64,000 nt of DNA from Brevundimonas sp. (lineage in GTDB: Bacteria; Pseudomonadota; Alphaproteobacteria; Caulobacterales; Caulobacteraceae). The notes beneath the pieces were generated by a model. The model was not told the origin of the DNA. It ran no database searches and worked only from the letters and a program-made list of their open reading frames with translations. A program made the translations under genes and the position numbers. Positions 34,542 through 44,072 of the stretch are shown piece after piece. Each line of letters begins with the position of its first letter. Within the stretch, counting starts at the first letter, position 1. The stretch covers positions 1 through 64,000 of the forward strand of contig NZ_JAQSDK010000003.1 in assembly GCF_029945885.1 (NCBI RefSeq), in the 5' to 3' direction.

Positions 34542-35423
34542 ATGTTTCACGAGCGCACAGGCTTTGATCTTGCCGCGGCCCTTCCGGACCGTCGTCGACT
34601 CGCGCGCAGCCTGTTCCGGGCCCAGCGCCGTCCGGAAGAGACCGTCACCCTGCTGGGGGAGCCCGTCGATCTGGTCCGGCCCGAAGAGGTCATGCACCAT
34701 ATCGAACGCTGGGTCCGGGCCGGGCGCAAATCGGTCGTCGCCAACCACAACCTGCACAGCCTGTATCTGATCCGTCGCGATCCGGCCCTGCGGCGCTTCT
34801 TCCAGCGCGCGGACCTGACCCAGCTGGATTCGACCCCGCTGGTGTGGTTCGGCCGTCTTCTGGGCCTGTCCAGCCGTCCCTTCCATCGCTGTACCTATCT
34901 GGACTGGCGCGACCATTTCTGGAGTCTGGCCAATCGCGAGGCCTGGCGCGTCATGTATGTCGGCGGCGCACCCGGCGTCGCCGAACGGGCTGCCCAGCGG
35001 CTCTCGGTCCGCGCGCCCGGGGCCACGATCGCGGTCCAGGACGGCTATTTCGATATGACCCCGGGCTCCGCTGACAACGCCCGTGTCGTGGCAGCCGTGA
35101 ATGATTTCCAGCCCAATATCCTGTTCGTCGGCATGGGTATGCCGCGCCAGGAGGCCTGGATTGTCGACAATATCGCCAGCCTGCCGTGTGCGGTCATCCT
35201 GTCGGTCGGGGCCGCCTTCGACTATGAGGCCGGTGTGCAGCGGGCCGCGCCGCGCTGGATGGGGCGACTGGGCCTGGAATGGCTGTTCCGTCTGGTCGTC
35301 GACCCGAAACGGCTGTTCACCCGCTACTGTGTCGAGCCGTGGAGCCTGCTGGGACCGGCACTCGCCGATCTGCGCGCCGCGCGGCGTCGCCGTGCGCGCC
35401 GGTCGACCAGCCGTCCCGCCTAG
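34542..35423 (+). CDS. WecG/TagA/CpsF-family glycosyltransferase (GT26)
   Basis: 293 residues. Family blocks: [21 protein letters not shown], the Thr/Asp-region [45 protein letters not shown], and the end [27 protein letters not shown]. The GxPxQE and GLEWLxRL motifs are diagnostic. Members transfer ManNAc or ManNAcA (WecG, TagA) or similar sugars onto undecaprenyl-linked GlcNAc. The gene lies 47 bases after murG on the same strand, so it probably joins the same transcript. The donor sugar here is unknown. Its stop shares the palindrome CTAG with the stop of convergent smc. Confidence 0.92.
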   Translation: MFHERTGFDLAAALPDRRRLARSLFRAQRRPEETVTLLGEPVDLVRPEEVMHHIERWVRAGRKSVVANHNLHSLYLIRRDPALRRFFQRADLTQLDSTPLVWFGRLLGLSSRPFHRCTYLDWRDHFWSLANREAWRVMYVGGAPGVAERAAQRLSVRAPGATIAVQDGYFDMTPGSADNARVVAAVNDFQPNILFVGMGMPRQEAWIVDNIASLPCAVILSVGAAFDYEAGVQRAAPRWMGRLGLEWLFRLVVDPKRLFTRYCVEPWSLLGPALADLRAARRRRARRSTSRPA

Positions 35424-38400
35424 GCGACCAGTTTCTCGGCCTGGGTCAGGTCGACGCTGACCAGTTGCGACACCCCCCGCTCGGGCATGGTCACGCCGTA
35501 CAGACGGTCCATCCGGCTCATCGTCACCGGATTGTGGGTGATCACGATAAAGCGGGTGTCGGTGCGGTTGCGCATCTCGTCCAGCATCCGGCAGAAGCGG
35601 TCGACATTGGCATCGTCCAGCGGGGCGTCGACCTCGTCCAGCACGCAGACCGGGGCCGGATTGGCCAGGAAGACGGCGAAGATCAGCGCCGCCGCCGTCA
35701 GCGCCTGTTCGCCGCCCGACATCAGGCTCATCACCGACAGCCGCTTGCCCGGCGGGCAGGCGAAGATCTCCAGCCCGGCCTCCAGCGGATCGTCGCTCTC
35801 GACCAGTTTCAGCTCGGCCTGGCCGCCGTCGAACAGGGCCTCGAACAGCGCCTTGAAATTATCATTGATGATGTCGAAGGCGGCGATCAGACGTTCGCGG
35901 CCCTCGGCATTCAGCTCGTCGATACCATCGCGCAATTTGGCGATCGCCCCGGTCAGGTCGGACCGCTCCAGCCGCATGCTGTTCAGCCGGCCGCCGTATT
36001 CCTCGGCCTCCTCCTCGGCCAGCAGATTGACCGCCCCCAGGGCGTCCCGCTCGCGTTCCAGTCCGAACAGCAGGCTCTCGGCCCCGGCCGCGTCCGGCGG
36101 GCGGGCGATGGCGTCGTCAGTCAGTTTCCGGCCCAGGTCCTCGGGCGACATCTGGGCGGTCTCGCGCACCGTCGTCTCGGCCTCGGTCAGGCGTTCGGCG
36201 GTGGCCTCGGCCCGCGCGGCCAGACCGGCCCGGGCCTCACGGGCCGCGGATGCCGCGCCTTCGGCGGCGCGCGCGGTGCGGTCGGCCTCGACCGCGGCGG
36301 TCTCGACCACGGCCAGGGCGTCGCCGGCAGCCTTGCGGCGGATCTCGGCGGTGGCCAGGGCGTCCAGCAGGGAGGAGCGTTTGGCCGCCAGGGCCTCGGG
36401 CGCGCCTTCGGCCTGTTTCAGCAGGGCGGCGGTGCGATCCCGGTCCTTGTCGAGGGTGACCACGCGCGCGGCGCTGTCACGGGCCCGCCCGCTCCAGCCG
36501 TCGCGCTCGCGCGCCAGTCCGGCCAGCCGGACCTCGCGTCCGGCCCGCTCCCGCGCCTCGGCGTCGCGGTCGGCCCGGGCCTGGGCCGCCAGACCGCGCG
36601 CGGTCTCGGCTGCCGCCCGGACTCCGGCCAGTTCTGCCCGCAGCCCGTCCAGGGTCTCCGACGGGGATTCGACCGACAGGGCCTCGTCCAGCGCCGTTCC
36701 GGCCGCTGCGACCTCGGTCTCCAGCCGGACCAGGGTTTCGTCCAGCGCCTGGGCCCGGGCCTCGCGCCGGGCCTGGTCCCGGCCCAGGGTCTCGACGCGA
36801 TCGCGGGCGGCCGTGGCGGCCTTGTCGGCGGCGAACGGGGCCAGCCGCGCGGTCTTCACCGCCTCTTCGGACTGACGGAAGGCTTCGGTGGCGGTCTTCA
36901 GCGCCGCCTGCGCCGCCTCCAGCGCCGGCCGGCCCTGGTCGATCCCGGCTTCCAGCTCGGCGAGCCGGGTGCGTTGTTCCAGCCGGACCGCTGCCGGGCG
37001 CGGGGCCTCGGCCCGGGTTACGAACCCGTCCCAGCGGTACAGGTCACCCTCGACCGTCACCAGACGCGCCCCGACGGGCAGGGCAGCGGCCAGGGCGGCG
37101 ATGGTGCCGCGGTCGGTCACGCCGCACAGGGCCAGACGCGCGGCCAGCTGGTCCGGCGCGCGCACATGGTTCGACAGCGGACGCACGCCGGTCGGCCAGG
37201 CCGGACTCGGCACCGCGGCCCCGGCCCAGTAGGCCGCCGCCGCCTTGTCCAGGGCCGCATCCAGATCATCGCCCAGGGCCGCCGCCAGCGCGGCCTCATA
37301 GCCCTTGTCGGCACTGACCCGGTCCAGGGCCGGGGGATGGTCGCGCTTGCCCGTGGTCAACAGCTGGGCCAGGCCGCGCGCCTCGGTCTGCAGCCGCCCC
37401 AGCCGGTCCTCGGCGGCGCGGGCGGCAGTGCGGGCAGCCTGTTCCTCGCGCGCCCGATCGCCGCGCGCGGCCTCGACGGTCTCGACGGCGGTCCGCGCCG
37501 CCAGCAGGTCGGCCTGGGTCCGGTCCAGGGTCTCCCGGGCGGCGGCCAGTTCCGGCGTTTCCAGCGGTCCCAGGGCCGCCCGCTCACGGCGGGCGCTGTC
37601 GAGGGCGGCGGTCGCCCGCTCCAGCCGGGCCTCGGCATCGCGTTTGCGGGCGGTTTCCGCATTGGCCCGGGCCTCGACCGAGGCCACCGTTCCGGCGACC
37701 CGTTCGACCTCGGCATCGGCGGCAGCCCGTCCGGCCTCGGCCGTGGCGAGGGCCTGTTCCAGTTCGGGGGTCCGCGTCGGGGCGGCGGCGATCTCGGCCT
37801 CCAGCCCGGCAATGGCGCTGCCCAGTCGCTCCAGCTCGGCGGCTGAATCTCCGGCCATTTCGGCCTCGCGGATGCTGTCGGCGGCGATCCGCGCCAATTC
37901 GGTGGTCAGGCGTTCGACCTCGGCCCGCGCGGCCTGTTCGGCCATGTCCAGTCGGTCGCGCTCCAGCGAGGCGCGATGCAGCAGGGCCCCGGCCACTGCA
38001 TCCTCCTCGCGGGCCGGCTTCAGTCCGTCCTGGGCTGTCAGGGCCGCGGTCTGGGCCCGGGCCGCCGCTCCGGTGGTGTCGGCCACGACCCGTTCGGCCT
38101 CGGCCAGTTCTGTGGCCGCGCCCTCGGCGGCCACGCGCGCGTCATTCCAGCGCACGAACAGCAGGGCCGCCTGCAGGGCGCGGATCTCGGCCGAGATCTT
38201 CTTGTATTTCTCCGCGTGGCGCGCCTCGCGCTTCAACCGCGTCAGCGCCGTCTCCAGTTCGCGGCCGATGTCGTCCAGCCGGTCCAGATTGGTTTCGGCC
38301 GCCTTCAGCCGCAGCTCGGCCTCATGGCGGCGCGTGTGCAGGCCGGCCACGCCGCCGGCCTCCTCTAGGATGCGGCGACGGTTCTGCGGCTTGGCGGCGA

Positions 38401-38857
38401 TCAACTCGCTGATCTGGCCCTGGCGCACCAGGGCCGGGCTGTTGGCCCCGGTCGAGGCGTCGGCGAACAGCAGCTGGACGTCACGGGCCCGCACCTCCTT
38501 GCCGTTGATGCGATAGGTCGACCCCTGGCCCCGGTCGATGCGGCGCGACACCTCCAGCATCGGGCTGTCGGTGAAGGGCTGGGGGGCCTTGCGCTGGGCA
38601 TTGTCGATGGTCAGCTGGACCTCGGCATGGCTGCGCGGCGGGCGGTCGGCGGCCCCGGCGAAGATCACATCATCCATGCCCTGGCCGCGCATGGCCTTGG
38701 CCGAATTGGCCCCCATGACCCAGCGCAGGCCTTCCAGCACATTGGACTTGCCGCAGCCGTTGGGGCCGACGATCCCGGTCAGGCCCGGCTCGATATGGAA
38801 TTCGGCCGGGTCGACGAAGGATTTGAAGCCGACGAGTCGGAGGCGCTGGAACTGCAT
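35420..38857 (-). CDS. smc: Chromosome segregation ATPase SMC
   Basis: 1145 residues, the expected SMC length. Walker A is GPNGCGKSN at residues 31-38. The signature [17 protein letters not shown] and Walker [20 protein letters not shown] are near the C-terminus. Between them are two very long Ala/Glu/Arg-rich coiled coils flanking a hinge (about 500-650, with [18 protein letters not shown] and [13 protein letters not shown]). SMC organises and segregates the chromosome with ScpA and ScpB. It is on the minus strand inside the dcw cluster, and downstream of two DsbA-like genes in the transcript direction with a 19-base gap. Confidence 0.98.
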   Translation of the reverse strand: MQFQRLRLVGFKSFVDPAEFHIEPGLTGIVGPNGCGKSNVLEGLRWVMGANSAKAMRGQGMDDVIFAGAADRPPRSHAEVQLTIDNAQRKAPQPFTDSPMLEVSRRIDRGQGSTYRINGKEVRARDVQLLFADASTGANSPALVRQGQISELIAAKPQNRRRILEEAGGVAGLHTRRHEAELRLKAAETNLDRLDDIGRELETALTRLKREARHAEKYKKISAEIRALQAALLFVRWNDARVAAEGAATELAEAERVVADTTGAAARAQTAALTAQDGLKPAREEDAVAGALLHRASLERDRLDMAEQAARAEVERLTTELARIAADSIREAEMAGDSAAELERLGSAIAGLEAEIAAAPTRTPELEQALATAEAGRAAADAEVERVAGTVASVEARANAETARKRDAEARLERATAALDSARRERAALGPLETPELAAARETLDRTQADLLAARTAVETVEAARGDRAREEQAARTAARAAEDRLGRLQTEARGLAQLLTTGKRDHPPALDRVSADKGYEAALAAALGDDLDAALDKAAAAYWAGAAVPSPAWPTGVRPLSNHVRAPDQLAARLALCGVTDRGTIAALAAALPVGARLVTVEGDLYRWDGFVTRAEAPRPAAVRLEQRTRLAELEAGIDQGRPALEAAQAALKTATEAFRQSEEAVKTARLAPFAADKAATAARDRVETLGRDQARREARAQALDETLVRLETEVAAAGTALDEALSVESPSETLDGLRAELAGVRAAAETARGLAAQARADRDAEARERAGREVRLAGLARERDGWSGRARDSAARVVTLDKDRDRTAALLKQAEGAPEALAAKRSSLLDALATAEIRRKAAGDALAVVETAAVEADRTARAAEGAASAAREARAGLAARAEATAERLTEAETTVRETAQMSPEDLGRKLTDDAIARPPDAAGAESLLFGLERERDALGAVNLLAEEEAEEYGGRLNSMRLERSDLTGAIAKLRDGIDELNAEGRERLIAAFDIINDNFKALFEALFDGGQAELKLVESDDPLEAGLEIFACPPGKRLSVMSLMSGGEQALTAAALIFAVFLANPAPVCVLDEVDAPLDDANVDRFCRMLDEMRNRTDTRFIVITHNPVTMSRMDRLYGVTMPERGVSQLVSVDLTQAEKLVA

Positions 38858-38876
38858 TACGGTTCCCGCCCCCCGG

Positions 38877-39485
38877 TTAGTGCGCGGCGACGAGCGGGGT
38901 GATCATTGCGGCCAGACCGCCCATGCTGCGGTCCGCCACCTGACGGCCGTTGACGAACAGGGTCGGGGTGCTGTCGACCCCGGCGGCGACGGCCCCGTCG
39001 ATGTCGGCCTCAATGGCGGCCCGGGTGGCGGGCAGGGCGACACAGGCATCGATCTGGGCCCGTGTCCGGCCGCTGACAGCGACGCCGTTGTCGTACCAGA
39101 CGCCCCGGTCGCCGCCATAGAGTACCGCCCGCTGCCCCTGCATCAGGGCCCCGGCCACATCATAGAAGCGCTCGGGTGCGGCGCATCGCGCCAGGGCCGC
39201 GGCGGGCAGGGCGATTTCCGTCGGGGCCGTCGGCAGGTTGCGGAACACCAGCCGGACCTGACCCGTGTCGATGAAGCGACGCTTGAACTCGGGATAGACG
39301 ACCAGATGCCAGTCCGCGCAGTGGGAACAGGCGAATGACGCATATTCCACCACGGTGACCGGGGCATCGGCGCGACCGATGAACCGGTCACCGGCGGTGA
39401 CGGCCGGCGGCGACCCGGCCAGGGCCGACACCGGCGTGAACGCCAGCATCAGCATCGACAGGACCAGCCGCCGGACCACGGTCAC
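38877..39485 (-). CDS. DsbA-like periplasmic thiol oxidoreductase 1
   Basis: 202 residues. A signal peptide ([24 protein letters not shown]) leads to a thioredoxin-fold DsbA domain with active site CSHC ([14 protein letters not shown]). The cis-Pro loop is STPTLFVNG and a helical insertion lies between them. It is expected to act in periplasmic disulfide chemistry. The start is GTG at 39485, five bases after the stop of the second DsbA-like gene; a GTG at residue 3 is an alternative. Only one further Cys pair is seen (RCA, DACV). The gene is paralogous to its upstream neighbour. Confidence 0.88.
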   Translation of the reverse strand: MTVVRRLVLSMLMLAFTPVSALAGSPPAVTAGDRFIGRADAPVTVVEYASFACSHCADWHLVVYPEFKRRFIDTGQVRLVFRNLPTAPTEIALPAAALARCAAPERFYDVAGALMQGQRAVLYGGDRGVWYDNGVAVSGRTRAQIDACVALPATRAAIEADIDGAVAAGVDSTPTLFVNGRQVADRSMGGLAAMITPLVAAH

Positions 39486-39489
39486 CGGT

Positions 39490-40140
39490 TCAGCCCTTGG
39501 CCAGTTCGGCGTCGATCGCCGTCGACAGGCTTTCCAGCGAGGTGTCGATCACCCGGGTGCCATTGACCAGGAAGGTCGGGGTCGAGTTGACGCCGGCGTC
39601 AACGCCGGCCTTGACCCGCGCGTCCAGGGCCTTGATCGCGGCCTCGTCGCTGACACAGGCCTGGAACTGCTGTTCGCTGAGCCCGGCACCGGTGGCGACG
39701 CGGACCAGGGTCGAGCGTGGCGGCACACCGGCCTGCCATTCGCGCTGGCTGGCCATGATCTCGTGGATCACGTCGAAATATTTGTCCTCGCCGGCGCAGC
39801 GGGCGATCAGGAAGCCGGCGGCGGCGATGTCGGCGGGCGGCGTCGGGAACTCGCGGAAGATGTAGCGGACCTTGTTGGTGTCGACATAGCGGGTCTTGAA
39901 CTGGGGCCAGACCTGCTCCTGCCAGACGGCGCAGTGGCTGCAGGTGACCGACGCATATTCGATCACCGTGACCTTGGCACCCTCGGGGGCGCCCAGGGCC
40001 ATGTCGCCTTCGGCCGCCCCACCGGACCCGGCACCGCTGCAACCGGCGAGGGCAGCCATGGTGGTCAGGGCGGCGGCGGTCAGGGCCGCGCGGCGGCTCA
40101 TGGTGCCGTAGCGAAACTTGCCGGTGATCTTATCGCGCAT
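39490..40140 (-). CDS. DsbA-like thiol oxidoreductase 2, probable lipoprotein
   Basis: 216 residues with a DsbA-type domain: YASVTCSHCAVWQ active site CSHC, VRYIFREFPTPPADIAAA, cis-Pro loop STPTFLVNG. The N-terminus has a twin-arginine-like SRRAAL followed by a hydrophobic stretch ending MAALAGC, a lipobox, so it may be Tat-exported and lipidated. The start at 40140 (MRDKITGKF) is preferred because GGAAG lies six bases before it; MSRRAALT at 40101 lacks an RBS. It is a tandem paralogue of the next gene. The pair lies between dciA-like and smc. Confidence 0.87.
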   Translation of the reverse strand: MRDKITGKFRYGTMSRRAALTAAALTTMAALAGCSGAGSGGAAEGDMALGAPEGAKVTVIEYASVTCSHCAVWQEQVWPQFKTRYVDTNKVRYIFREFPTPPADIAAAGFLIARCAGEDKYFDVIHEIMASQREWQAGVPPRSTLVRVATGAGLSEQQFQACVSDEAAIKALDARVKAGVDAGVNSTPTFLVNGTRVIDTSLESLSTAIDAELAKG

Positions 40141-40243
40141 GGACGGCTTCCTTGAAGCGGGGGGCGGTTTCGGGGACGATCGCGCGATTCCCCCGGAAAC
40201 GCGCGTGTCGATGATTTTCGAGAACAGGTGCGGCAAAGTTTTG

Positions 40244-40813
40244 TCAACGGCGACGGTTATCGCTCCCCGGCTTGTCCGTGGCCAGAACTGCCCGTCCCAG
40301 CCGCTGCAGCGCGGCTTTCAGCCCATCCGGGGCCGGGGCGAGCGAGGCGTCCAGTTCAGCCTCGGCCGAGGCGGACAGGGGCGGGGCCGGGGGGCCGATA
40401 CGATTGACCGGCCGGGCCAGGTCCGACGGCGGCTTGATCGGGCCCTGGGCGATGCGCAGCCGGTCGACGCTGCCCGGGCCCAGGAACAGATTGACCCGGG
40501 CCAGGATGTCTTCGGACTGGTGCTGCACCAGCAGGGCGGCCGGGCCCGCCACGCGCAGTTCCAGCGTACCGCCGGCCCCGCCCTTGCCGCGGGTCAATTT
40601 CTGCGGCCGCGTCACCCGGGCCAGTCGGTCGCCGACGATCTCGCGCCAGCGCGGCTCCAGCGTCCCGGCGCTGCGGCCGAATTTCGCGTCCAGTTGTTTG
40701 ATCAGCGGGGCCAGGGCGCGGCCGGCCTGCGGCGCGGACCGGGGCAGGGGCCGCGTCCGGCGGCGCGAGAGGATCTCGCGCACTTCGCTGTCAGTGGGCA
40801 GATCGCGGCGCAT
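40244..40813 (-). CDS. DUF721/DciA-like protein
   Basis: 189 residues. The DUF721 core is visible around residues 40-115: LIKQLDAKFGRSAGTLEPRWREIVGDRLARVTRP, then TLELRVAGPAALLVQHQSEDILARVNLFLG. DUF721 proteins include DciA, the ancestral operator of the replicative helicase DnaB. The C-terminal half is Pro/Ala-rich with a final charged helix, as in alphaproteobacterial forms. The start ATG is at 40813, only 21 bases from the divergent mutY start, so at least one transcript has a very short or no leader. A role in helicase loading here is inference from the family. Confidence 0.82.
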   Translation of the reverse strand: MRRDLPTDSEVREILSRRRTRPLPRSAPQAGRALAPLIKQLDAKFGRSAGTLEPRWREIVGDRLARVTRPQKLTRGKGGAGGTLELRVAGPAALLVQHQSEDILARVNLFLGPGSVDRLRIAQGPIKPPSDLARPVNRIGPPAPPLSASAEAELDASLAPAPDGLKAALQRLGRAVLATDKPGSDNRRR

Positions 40814-40834
40814 TTCGCCTGTATAGCGCGCGGG

Positions 40835-41908
40835 ATGGCATCCGTCCCCTGTGACATCCCCGTGATCCGCGCCGCCCTGCTGGGCTGGTATGACGCCCAT
40901 GCCCGGTCCCTGCCGTGGCGCAGCGGGCCGACGGACCGTGGGCTGAAGGATCCCTACCGGATCTGGCTGTCCGAGGTGATGTTGCAGCAGACCACCGTGC
41001 CCCACGCCACGCCGTATTTCCTGAGCTTCCTTCAGCGCTGGCCGACGGTCGGGGCCCTGGCCGCCGCCCCGGATGCCGAGGTCATGGCCGCCTGGGCCGG
41101 GCTCGGCTACTACGCCCGCGCCCGCAACCTGCTGGCCTGCGCCCGGGCGGTCAGCGCCGACCACGACGGCGTCTTTCCCGATACCGAGGCCGCCCTGCTG
41201 GCCCTGCCAGGGGTCGGGGCCTATACCGCCGCCGCCGTGGCCGCCATCGCCTTTGACCGGCCTGCCAATGTCGTCGACGGCAATGTCGAACGGGTCATGG
41301 CCCGGCTGTACGCGGTCGAGACGCCCCTGCCGGCCGCCAAGCCCGAGCTGAAACGTCTGGCGGCGGCCCTGATCGCCGATGATCGCCCCGGCGACTGGCC
41401 CCAGGCCCTGATGGATCTGGGGGCCACCGTCTGTCGCCCGCGGACGCCGCTGTGTGCGGTCTGCCCGTTGACCGACCATTGCGCCGCCTTTGCGGGCGGG
41501 GCACCCGAACGCTATCCGCTGAAGACGGCCAGGGCTGACCGCCCGCGCCGCCACGGCACGGTGTTCGTGCTGTTCGACGACCGGGGCCGGGTCGCCCTGG
41601 TGCCGCGGCCGGACAAGGGGTTGCTGGGCGGGATGCTGGGCCTGCCGACCTCGGACTGGCAGCCGGTGCCCGCCGAGGCCGTCCCGCCGGCCGCCGCCGA
41701 CTGGGGGGCGGCGGGGACGATCACCCATGTCTTCACCCATTTCGCCCTGACGCTGGAGGTCCGGACGGCGACAGGGTCGGGCGATTTCGTCTGGACCGCC
41801 CCGGAACAGGCTCTGGCCGACCTGCCGACCGTGTTCCGCAAGGCGCTGGGCCTCGCCGTCGGTGGTGCGATTACGTCCCGGCGGTCTAGCGCAGCGTTAC
41901 GATCCTGA
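40835..41908 (+). CDS. mutY: A/G-specific adenine glycosylase MutY
   Basis: 357 residues. The HhH-GPD domain has the catalytic Glu in SEVMLQQTTVP and the Asp in VVDGNVERVMARL, with helix-hairpin-helix LLALPGVGAYTAAAV. The iron-sulfur cluster ligands are CRPRTPLCAVCPLTDHC (C-x6-C-x2-C-x5-C). The C-terminal domain is NUDIX-like and recognises 8-oxoG (VFVLFDDRGRVALVPRPDKGLLGGMLGLP, HVFTHFALTLEV). It removes adenine mispaired with 8-oxoG. It is divergent from the dciA-like gene (21 bases between starts). Its 3' end overlaps the convergent debranching enzyme gene by 23 bases. Confidence 0.96.
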   Translation: MASVPCDIPVIRAALLGWYDAHARSLPWRSGPTDRGLKDPYRIWLSEVMLQQTTVPHATPYFLSFLQRWPTVGALAAAPDAEVMAAWAGLGYYARARNLLACARAVSADHDGVFPDTEAALLALPGVGAYTAAAVAAIAFDRPANVVDGNVERVMARLYAVETPLPAAKPELKRLAAALIADDRPGDWPQALMDLGATVCRPRTPLCAVCPLTDHCAAFAGGAPERYPLKTARADRPRRHGTVFVLFDDRGRVALVPRPDKGLLGGMLGLPTSDWQPVPAEAVPPAAADWGAAGTITHVFTHFALTLEVRTATGSGDFVWTAPEQALADLPTVFRKALGLAVGGAITSRRSSAALRS

Positions 41909-44033
41909 GGTCGCCGACCTTGTTGCGCGGCGTCACCGCCACCTGATCGCCGATCCGCCGGAACAGCAGGTCTGTGCGGGCCTCACCGACCTGCAGACCG
42001 GTCACCGTCAGCCGCTCCATTCCGGTCGGCAGGGACGGACTGACGATGGTCACCGTCTGTTCGAAGGCGTCGATGCGCAGACCCAGCACCGCCTGCATCA
42101 TCAGGAACACCGATCCCGCCGCCCAGGCCTGGGGCAGGCAGGCGACCGGATAGGCGATCGGGGCCTCGCCCGGCTGGCGCTCGAAGCCGCAGAACAACTC
42201 GGGCAGCCGCATGTTGAAATGGCTGGCGGCCGAATAGATCTCACCCATCAGCAGGGCCACCGCGTCGCGCTCGCCATAGTGGGCCATGCCGGCGGCCCCC
42301 ATGGCGGTGTCGTGCGGCCAGACCGAGCCGTTGTGATAGCTCATCGGATTGAACCGGGCCTGGCCCCGCGCCAGGGTCCGCAGGCCCCAGCCGGTGCGAA
42401 ACTCGCCTGACAGCAGGCGTCGGCTGACCCGTTCGGCCCGCTCGGGGTGGGCCAGGCCGGTGAACAGCAGGTGGCCGGCGTTTGAGGCGATGGCCTCGCA
42501 GGGGACGCCGTCGCCGTCGAGGGCGATGGCATAGAACCCCTCCTTCTCCAGCCAGAACCGGTCCTCGACCTGGGCCCGCAGCGTCTCGGCCCGTTCGTGC
42601 CATTCCGCAGCACGAGGGTCGTCCAGCCGCCGCCCGAGATCGGCCATGGCCTGCCAGGCGGCAAAGGCATAGCCCTGCACCTCCAGCAGGGCGACCGGCC
42701 CCTTGGGAAAGCGTCCATCCTTGTGAAAGATCGAGTCCTCGGAATCCTTCCAGCCCTGGTTGGACAGGCCGGTCTCGGCGGCCCGGGCATAGTCGATCAG
42801 GCCGTCGCCGTTGGAGTCGCCCGAGTCCCGCATCCAGTCGGCGGCGGCCACCAGATTGGGCCAGATGGCCCGGATCAGCTCCAGATCGCCGCTGCGCCGG
42901 GCATAGGCCCCGGCCAGGGCCAAGAACAGACAGGTGGTGTCGACCCCGCCGTAGTAGAGGCCGAACGGCACCTCCCCCAGGGCGGACATCTCGCCGCCGC
43001 GGGTCTCGTGCATGATCTTGCCGGGTGTGGCGTCCTGGAAGGCCGAGGTTTCGGTCGCCTGCCGCCCGGCCAGATAGGTCAGCACCCCCCGGGCCAGGGC
43101 CGGGTCCAGCCACAGCATCTGCCAGGCCGTGATGATGCCGTCGCGCCCGAACGGGGTCGAGAACCACGGCACCCCGGCGTAGGGATAGGGCCCGGTCGGC
43201 AGGTCGGTGGTCAGCAGGGCCACGTCGGCGCGCGACTGGTCCAGCCACTGGTTGAACAGGGGGTTGCGCGGCACCCGCACCGAGGCCCCGCTGCGCCGCC
43301 GCCTGCGCATCTGCAACTGGGCCATCACCCCGCACAGCCGCCAGCGCCGGGCGTCCGGCGTGTCGTCGACCGCCTCGCCGACCTCGATATACAGGTCGAT
43401 CTTCTGGCCCTTGGGCAGGCTGAACATGAATTCGGCATGGTCCGGCCCCAGCCGGGCCGGCGGCTCGGAAAAACTGATGCAGCAGCGCCGTTCGACCGCA
43501 TCCAGCCCGCGATAGCTGAAGGTCACCCGGCGTCCGTCGCAGACCGGCGCGGCCTGTTGGCCGCGCGCCAGGCGCGCCGTGCCGCGGACTTCGAAAATGT
43601 CGGCGAAATCGGCTGCGAAGCCGAAGGCCAGTGGCAGCAGCACGTCGCTGATGCCGTGATTGACCACCCGGACCCGCTCGAACATCCGCCGGTCATGGAG
43701 AAAGCGCCGCCGTTCAATATGCAGCACCCCGGCGGGGGTACTCTTGCCACCCATCGGCGGCAGCGGCCGGTTGGTCGAATGGCAGGAGAAATAGACGTTG
43801 TCCCGCGACACGCCCGAGCTCAGTCGCGACGGGCGGACGCCGCCGGCCGTCAGCACGAAGCGGGACAGCAGCCGGGTGTCGCTCTCGAACAGGCCGTCGG
43901 CCCCGGACCGCAGATCGCCCCAGCTGTCCGCCACCAGGAAGGTGTCGGCATTCTTCAGCGCCAGCAGCCGCTCCAGGCCCGCCGCCTCGGTGGTATCCGC
44001 AATGGGGGCCGGGTCGCCGTCGTCCTTGGTCAA
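41886..44033 (-). CDS. Amylo-alpha-1,6-glucosidase-like (glycogen debranching-like) protein
   Basis: 715 residues. The N-terminal part is a GDE_N_bis-like beta-sandwich (TFLVADSWGDLRSGADGLFESDTRLLSR), and the C-terminal part is an (alpha/alpha)6 barrel (PYAGVPWFSTPFGRDGIITAWQMLWLDP, YYGGVDTTCLFLALAGAYARRSGD, NGDGLIDYARAAETGLSNQGWKDSEDS, GRFPKGPVALLEVQGYAFAAW, HNGSVWPHDTAMGAAGMA). Putative acids are in the GRDG and WPHD motifs. The substrate is unproven. The start is TTG at 44033, with GAGGA seven bases upstream. The gene follows a GT4 glycosyltransferase with a 39-base gap, forming a two-gene carbohydrate unit. Confidence 0.88.
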   Translation of the reverse strand: MTKDDGDPAPIADTTEAAGLERLLALKNADTFLVADSWGDLRSGADGLFESDTRLLSRFVLTAGGVRPSRLSSGVSRDNVYFSCHSTNRPLPPMGGKSTPAGVLHIERRRFLHDRRMFERVRVVNHGISDVLLPLAFGFAADFADIFEVRGTARLARGQQAAPVCDGRRVTFSYRGLDAVERRCCISFSEPPARLGPDHAEFMFSLPKGQKIDLYIEVGEAVDDTPDARRWRLCGVMAQLQMRRRRRSGASVRVPRNPLFNQWLDQSRADVALLTTDLPTGPYPYAGVPWFSTPFGRDGIITAWQMLWLDPALARGVLTYLAGRQATETSAFQDATPGKIMHETRGGEMSALGEVPFGLYYGGVDTTCLFLALAGAYARRSGDLELIRAIWPNLVAAADWMRDSGDSNGDGLIDYARAAETGLSNQGWKDSEDSIFHKDGRFPKGPVALLEVQGYAFAAWQAMADLGRRLDDPRAAEWHERAETLRAQVEDRFWLEKEGFYAIALDGDGVPCEAIASNAGHLLFTGLAHPERAERVSRRLLSGEFRTGWGLRTLARGQARFNPMSYHNGSVWPHDTAMGAAGMAHYGERDAVALLMGEIYSAASHFNMRLPELFCGFERQPGEAPIAYPVACLPQAWAAGSVFLMMQAVLGLRIDAFEQTVTIVSPSLPTGMERLTVTGLQVGEARTDLLFRRIGDQVAVTPRNKVGDLRIVTLR

Positions 44034-44072
44034 GGTCTTGTCCTCGCCGGTCAGTCAGAGCCTGGCGGCAGT

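Noticed and set aside
35279..37846. An 850-residue open frame antisense to smc
   Set aside because: Gly/Gln/Arg-rich shadow of the Ala/Glu coiled-coil codons of smc; no start signal or motif.
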